This document shows positions 60,517 to 64,000 of a DNA stretch of 64,000 nucleotides, piece after piece (position 1 is the first letter of the stretch; the number at the start of each line of letters is the position of its first letter). The notes under the pieces were generated by a model. The model was not told the DNA's origin. It made no database searches and was given only the letters and a program-made list of their open reading frames with translations. This DNA is from UBA8079 sp965205535 (lineage in GTDB: Bacteria > Pseudomonadota > Alphaproteobacteria > UBA6615), in assembly GCA_965205535.1 (NCBI GenBank), contig CBDBHH010000005.1, positions 1,054,001 to 1,118,000 of the forward strand, written 5' to 3'. The position numbers and the translations under genes were made by a program.

Positions 60517-61284
60517 CTAGCGCCCGCGCAGCATCCGGTCATACATCGCGTAGATGTGCTCCCAGTCCCGGTAGGTCGCCTGCTTGTCATAGGCGTCCCG
60601 GTCGGGAATGGCATAACCATGTGGCGCGCCCGGGTGGATAAGCTGCGTGTAGTCGCATTCCTGGCCGGCGAACGCGGCCTCGACCGCTGCCACCGTCTCG
60701 GCCGGCGCGTAGTGATCATTCTCGCCGATGCCGTTGTAGAACATGCCGCGCACCCGCGGCGCCTCGCTGTGGGGTGAATCCCCCTCATCGACAAACAGCC
60801 GCGTGCCATGCAGGCAGGCACTGGCGACGAAGGTCTCGGGGAAAGCGCCGGCCACCCGCAGCACGTGGCGGCCGCCCATGCAGTAGCCGACCGACCCGGC
60901 CGGGCCCGGCCGCACCGCGGCTTCGCCCGCCAGGAATTCCATCAGCGCGCCCGTGTCCGCCACCGCCATCGGGTCGCTCACATGGGTGCGGTAGGCCTGG
61001 ATCTTCTCCTGGTCGGCGTCGGGGAGATCCTTCAGGGACGCGGTTGTGCCGTCCGGGTTGCGATAGTCGAAATGCTCCCCGCCCATCCGGTAGTAAATGT
61101 TCGGCACCACCACCGTGTAGCCGACGCACGCGATCTGCCGGGCGATGTCGCGCAGCTGCTCGCGCACGCCCCATACGTCCATGTACAGGATCACCGGCGC
61201 GAATGGCCCGCCGGCTTCGGGATGGGTGATGAAGGTCTCCATCGCGCCGTCCTCGGTCGGCACTTGAACGGTTTTCTCGAACAT
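60517..61284 (-). CDS. Dienelactone hydrolase family protein
   Basis: ATG 61284 is preceded by AAAGGGGAG, supporting it over the upstream frame to 61338. The 255-residue alpha/beta-hydrolase has PVILYMDVWGVREQLRDIARQIACVGYTVVVPN near residue 29 and GSVGYCMGGRHVLRVAGAF near residue 123. There the nucleophile position is Cys in YCMGG, the dienelactone-hydrolase form. A distal HPGAPHGYAIPDRDAYD carries the His. It may open lactone or thioester intermediates. It is the last gene of the minus-strand unit with the second TTT system. Confidence 0.85.
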   Translation of the reverse strand: MFEKTVQVPTEDGAMETFITHPEAGGPFAPVILYMDVWGVREQLRDIARQIACVGYTVVVPNIYYRMGGEHFDYRNPDGTTASLKDLPDADQEKIQAYRTHVSDPMAVADTGALMEFLAGEAAVRPGPAGSVGYCMGGRHVLRVAGAFPETFVASACLHGTRLFVDEGDSPHSEAPRVRGMFYNGIGENDHYAPAETVAAVEAAFAGQECDYTQLIHPGAPHGYAIPDRDAYDKQATYRDWEHIYAMYDRMLRGR

Positions 61285-61321
61285 TCGTCTCTCCCCTTTA
61301 ACAGGGTTATCATCGCTCCGA

Positions 61322-62335
61322 TCAGTCGTCGGCAGCAAGAATCTCCGCCACCGTCACATGCCGGCCCTCGGCGACCGACTTGATGCCCGCCTTGACCACC
61401 GCAAGCGACGTCATGGCGCTCTCGCCGCCCACCTCCGGCTCCACGTCACTCGAGATCGCGTCGGCCCATTCGATAAGCTGTTCGGCGATGGCGTCATTCT
61501 TCTCGACCGCCACCGGCGTCTGGTCCTTGTCGCCCTGATTGAGGGCGCGCAGCCCGTCAAAAAGATTGTAGTAGGCGCTCATCTTCTTGCCGTAGATGTT
61601 CATCACGTAATACTCCGACGCCGAGGCATAGCTCGTCGACAACGTCGACACGGCCCCGTTCTCATGCTGCATCAGGAGCGACCCCACGTCGGGGTTGTCT
61701 CCCGGCAGCACCAGCTGGGAGGCCATGCCCGAGACGCTCTCGATCGGTCCCAGCAACATGGTCAGCACGTCCACATAGTGCAGACCGATCTGGAGCATCA
61801 CGCCGCCCGGCATGCCCTCGGCCGTGTAACGCCAGTGGCCGAGCTCGAACTGGCCCGCCCGGTCGCGGCTGATATTGGCCTCGGCCTGCACCAGGGTGCC
61901 GAACTCACCGGCGTTGATCTTGTCCTGGATCCAGCGGAAGTGGCTCTCGCGCCGGCGCTGATAGCCCACCGACAGGACCACGCCCGCATCGGCGCAGACC
62001 TTGGTGATCTGGCGGGCCTCGCCGATGGTGTTGGCCACCGGCTTGTCGAGGAACACATGCTTGCCCGCGGCGGCCGCGGCAGCCGTCGTCTCGAGATGCA
62101 CATGGTTGGGCGTGGTGTTGATGACCGCGTCGATGGAATCGTCGTTCAGGATTTCCTCCAGCGTCGCCGCAGACCCGCAATTGTATTTCTCGGCGAACGC
62201 CTGGCGCTTGTCTTCCGAGCGGGTGAAACAGGATACGATTTCGACCCGGCCGTCGGTGCGCCCGGCCGCATCGGCCAGAACATCGGACCACCAGCCCAAT
62301 CCAACGGACGCGACGCGAAGCGGTGATGTACTCAT
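61322..62335 (-). CDS. Gfo/Idh/MocA family oxidoreductase
   Basis: The 337-residue protein has VASVGLGWWSDVLADAAG at the N-terminus. NTTPNHVHLETTAAAAAAGKHVFLDKPVANTIGEA follows near residue 72, including the catalytic DKP, and then the substrate domain with GMPGGVMLQIGLHYVDVLTMLLGPIES. It is a NAD(P)-linked dehydrogenase of a sugar, polyol or other small carbonyl compound. Its start overlaps the TctA stop by 4 nt (ATGA on the minus strand), so it acts on something brought in by that transporter or a related metabolite. Substrate is unknown. Confidence 0.8.
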   Translation of the reverse strand: MSTSPLRVASVGLGWWSDVLADAAGRTDGRVEIVSCFTRSEDKRQAFAEKYNCGSAATLEEILNDDSIDAVINTTPNHVHLETTAAAAAAGKHVFLDKPVANTIGEARQITKVCADAGVVLSVGYQRRRESHFRWIQDKINAGEFGTLVQAEANISRDRAGQFELGHWRYTAEGMPGGVMLQIGLHYVDVLTMLLGPIESVSGMASQLVLPGDNPDVGSLLMQHENGAVSTLSTSYASASEYYVMNIYGKKMSAYYNLFDGLRALNQGDKDQTPVAVEKNDAIAEQLIEWADAISSDVEPEVGGESAMTSLAVVKAGIKSVAEGRHVTVAEILAADD

Positions 62336-63840
62336 GATGAACTCTCCTTGGGGGATGGGGGCGCGGACATTCGTCGGCGCCGGGCCGCGCGCAGCGACCA
62401 GATGATTGAAAGCGCCGACAGGCCGAGGAAGGCCAGGCTGATCGGCGACGAGAAGAAAATCGAGATGTCACCCTGGGACGAGGTCAGCGCCACGCGGAGG
62501 TTCTCCTCCAGCGGCACGCCGAGAACCAGCGCCAGCAGCAATGGCACCACGGGCATGTCGAGCCAGCGCATGGCCAGCCCCACGAAACCGAAGAACAGCA
62601 TCACATAGACGTCGAAGAAATTGTTGCGCAGCGCGAAGGCGCCGATCACGCACAGCACCGCCACCGTCGGCATCAGCAGCGCACGCGGGGTCGCCAGCAG
62701 CTTGACCAGCACCCTGAGTGCGGTCAGCGCGATGATGAAGTTGAAGATGTTCGCCCAGAAGAAGGAGAAGATCAGGCCGAAGGCGAAGTCGCCGCGCTCG
62801 GTAAACATCAGCGGCCCCGGGGCCAGCCCGTGGATGATCAGTGCGCCGATCAGGATCGCCGTGACCGGATCGCCGGGGATGCCCAGGGTCATCATGGGGA
62901 TCAACGCGCCGCCGGTAACGGCATTGTTCGCAGATTCCGGCGCGGCGACACCCTCGACCGCGCCCTTGCCGAACTCTTCCCGGCGCTTCGAGATGCGCTG
63001 GGTGTAGTCGTAGCTGATGAACGCCGCGATGGGGCCGCCCGCGCCCGGCAGGATGCCGAGGAAGGCGCCAGTCAGAGACCCGATCGTGACGGGCATGCGG
63101 ATCGCGCGCAGATCCGCCAGGCGCGGCAGGACCGATTTCAGTTTCGTCTGGATCTTCGCCGCACTCGCGGTATCCGTAAGATTGCTGACCAGCTGCGGGA
63201 TCGCGAACAGGCCGATCATGGCGGTCAGGAAATGCACACCGCCGATCAGGTTCACCTGGCCGAAGGTAAAGCGCTGGGACCCCATCACCGGGTCCTGCCC
63301 GATGGTAACGATCGCCAGGCCGATCACCCCCGACAGCAACCCCTTCACGAGGGACTGGGCCGCGAAACTGCAGATGATGGTGATGCCGAAGAACACGAGC
63401 GCGAACATGTCCTCCGTGCGGAAGCTCAGCGCGACGTCGGCAAGCAGCGGCGCAATGAACAGCAGGCACAGAAAGCTGACCATGCCGCCGATGAAGCTCG
63501 CGGTGATGGCGATGCCCAGCGCCCGGCCCGCCTCGCCGCGCGCCGACATCGGGTAACCGTCGAGCGCCGTGGCCGACGCCGATGGCGTCCCGGGAATATT
63601 GAGCAGGACGGCAGAGAAACTGCCGCCGGTCATTCCGCCGACATACAGGCCCAGCAGCAAGGCGATGGAGATGTCTGCCGGCAGGACAAATGTCACCGGC
63701 AGCAGGATGATGATGCCGGTGCTGATCGTCATGCCGGGAATCATGCCGACCGTCAGGCCGATGAAAACGCCCAGCGCCGTCGTCAGCAGGACGAGGAAGC
63801 CCGACGCCTGGGCGATCCCGGCGAGAACGTCCGGGCTCAT
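62332..63840 (-). CDS. tctA: TTT large permease subunit (TctA), second system
   Basis: This 502-residue twelve-helix protein carries the same conserved TctA segments as the copy at 50.6 kb: GMIPGMTISTGIIILLPVTF near the N-terminus, GMTGGSFSAVLLNIPGTPSASATALDG, LPGAGGPIAAFISYDYTQRI and ESANNAVTGGALIPMMTLGIPGDP. The two copies are clearly diverged paralogues rather than duplicates. It overlaps the upstream tctB stop and the downstream oxidoreductase start by 4 nt each. Its binding protein is presumably outside the window. Confidence 0.9.
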   Translation of the reverse strand: MSPDVLAGIAQASGFLVLLTTALGVFIGLTVGMIPGMTISTGIIILLPVTFVLPADISIALLLGLYVGGMTGGSFSAVLLNIPGTPSASATALDGYPMSARGEAGRALGIAITASFIGGMVSFLCLLFIAPLLADVALSFRTEDMFALVFFGITIICSFAAQSLVKGLLSGVIGLAIVTIGQDPVMGSQRFTFGQVNLIGGVHFLTAMIGLFAIPQLVSNLTDTASAAKIQTKLKSVLPRLADLRAIRMPVTIGSLTGAFLGILPGAGGPIAAFISYDYTQRISKRREEFGKGAVEGVAAPESANNAVTGGALIPMMTLGIPGDPVTAILIGALIIHGLAPGPLMFTERGDFAFGLIFSFFWANIFNFIIALTALRVLVKLLATPRALLMPTVAVLCVIGAFALRNNFFDVYVMLFFGFVGLAMRWLDMPVVPLLLALVLGVPLEENLRVALTSSQGDISIFFSSPISLAFLGLSALSIIWSLRAARRRRMSAPPSPKESSS

Positions 63841-64000
63841 GCCACGATTCCCTTCAGCACACCGGTGGGCAGGAACACGCCGAAACCGTGGCGGAACAGC
63901 AGATAAAGCACACCCGTCACAACAATCGCCCCGGCCGCGACGCGCAGGGCGCGCGTCTCACCAAACAGCACCATCAGGGCCGCAAAGAAGGGCGCGGTCG
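63837..64000 (-). CDS. tctB: TTT small membrane subunit (TctB), second system, 5' end outside window
   Basis: Reading the minus strand from base 64000, the frame gives a hydrophobic C-terminal segment: PFFAALMVLFGETRALRVAA, then AIVVTGVLYLLFRHGFGVFL, ending KGIVA and TGA at 63837-63839. This is the typical TctB C-terminus (helix 3, short loop, helix 4). The stop overlaps the TctA start by 4 nt. The N-terminal two helices lie beyond the window end. Confidence 0.7.
   Translation of the reverse strand, partial: TAPFFAALMVLFGETRALRVAAGAIVVTGVLYLLFRHGFGVFLPTGVLKGIVA

Noticed and set aside
62830..63906. A 358-residue plus-strand frame opposite the second tctA
   Set aside because: Arg/Asp/Gln-rich with no motifs, whereas the minus strand shows the TctA signature.
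1..64000. CRISPR arrays, tRNA, rRNA, IS elements or prophage genes
   Set aside because: No regularly spaced repeats, cloverleaf-like regions, transposase motifs or phage proteins were recognised.

Overview
The window is GC-rich, densely coding DNA, most likely from an alphaproteobacterium of the Rhodospirillales type. The taxonomic call is inference. It rests on a 1624-residue NAD-dependent glutamate dehydrogenase of the 180-kDa class, two tripartite tricarboxylate transporter (TTT) loci, and a MarR-like plus RfaH/NusG-like pair at the edge of a polysaccharide locus. No rRNA, tRNA, CRISPR array, insertion sequence or phage gene was seen.

Region 1 (1-37.7 kb) is a surface-polysaccharide (O-antigen, capsule or EPS) locus. 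It opens with a partial EPS-associated winged-helix regulator and an RfaH-like antiterminator. A minus-strand neuB-neuA pair for nonulosonic acid activation follows. Next come a flippase-like membrane protein, a decayed sugar-nucleotide transferase remnant, an acetyltransferase, a phytanoyl-CoA-dioxygenase-like enzyme, a broken sulfotransferase-like gene and a broken ABC exporter gene. From 9.1 to 20.3 kb there is a tightly coupled run of glycosyltransferases, a GT-C-type membrane protein, asparagine-synthase-like enzymes and methyltransferases, with 4-nt stop/start overlaps at almost every junction. More methyltransferases, a third AsnB homologue, a DUF218 protein and another glycosyltransferase lead to a Wbp/Wlb-type cassette (oxidoreductase, acetyltransferase, aminotransferase, 2-epimerase). 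That cassette would make a UDP-diacetamido-uronic acid. An O-antigen ligase/polymerase, a GT4, an intrinsic terminator, a WecA-like initiating phosphoglycosyl transferase and a WbpM-like dehydratase close the locus.

Region 2 (37.8-47.2 kb) is housekeeping: purH, two minus-strand transporters (ATG22/UMF1-type MFS and EamA/DMT), the giant glutamate dehydrogenase, and a small membrane protein divergent from it.

Region 3 (47.3-64 kb) looks like a catabolic island for an unknown carboxylated, possibly aromatic, compound. It holds a FAH-family hydrolase, two cupins (one double-cupin, gentisate-dioxygenase-like), a complete TTT importer (TctC, TctB, TctA) and a molybdenum-hydroxylase large subunit without partner subunits. 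It also holds an LVIVD-repeat protein, an NMT1-like binding protein without signal peptide, a DoxX-like protein, a class D flavin monooxygenase, a DUF1993 protein, a dienelactone-hydrolase-like protein, a Gfo/Idh/MocA oxidoreductase and a second TctB-TctA pair cut by the window end.

The most striking pattern is that all visible gene-breaking lesions lie in the polysaccharide half. Three are frameshifts, each repaired by adding one C. One is an in-frame amber codon and one is a truncated remnant. Region 2 and region 3 genes look intact. This is either selective decay or switching of the surface-glycan locus, or systematic single-base sequence error; reads would decide.
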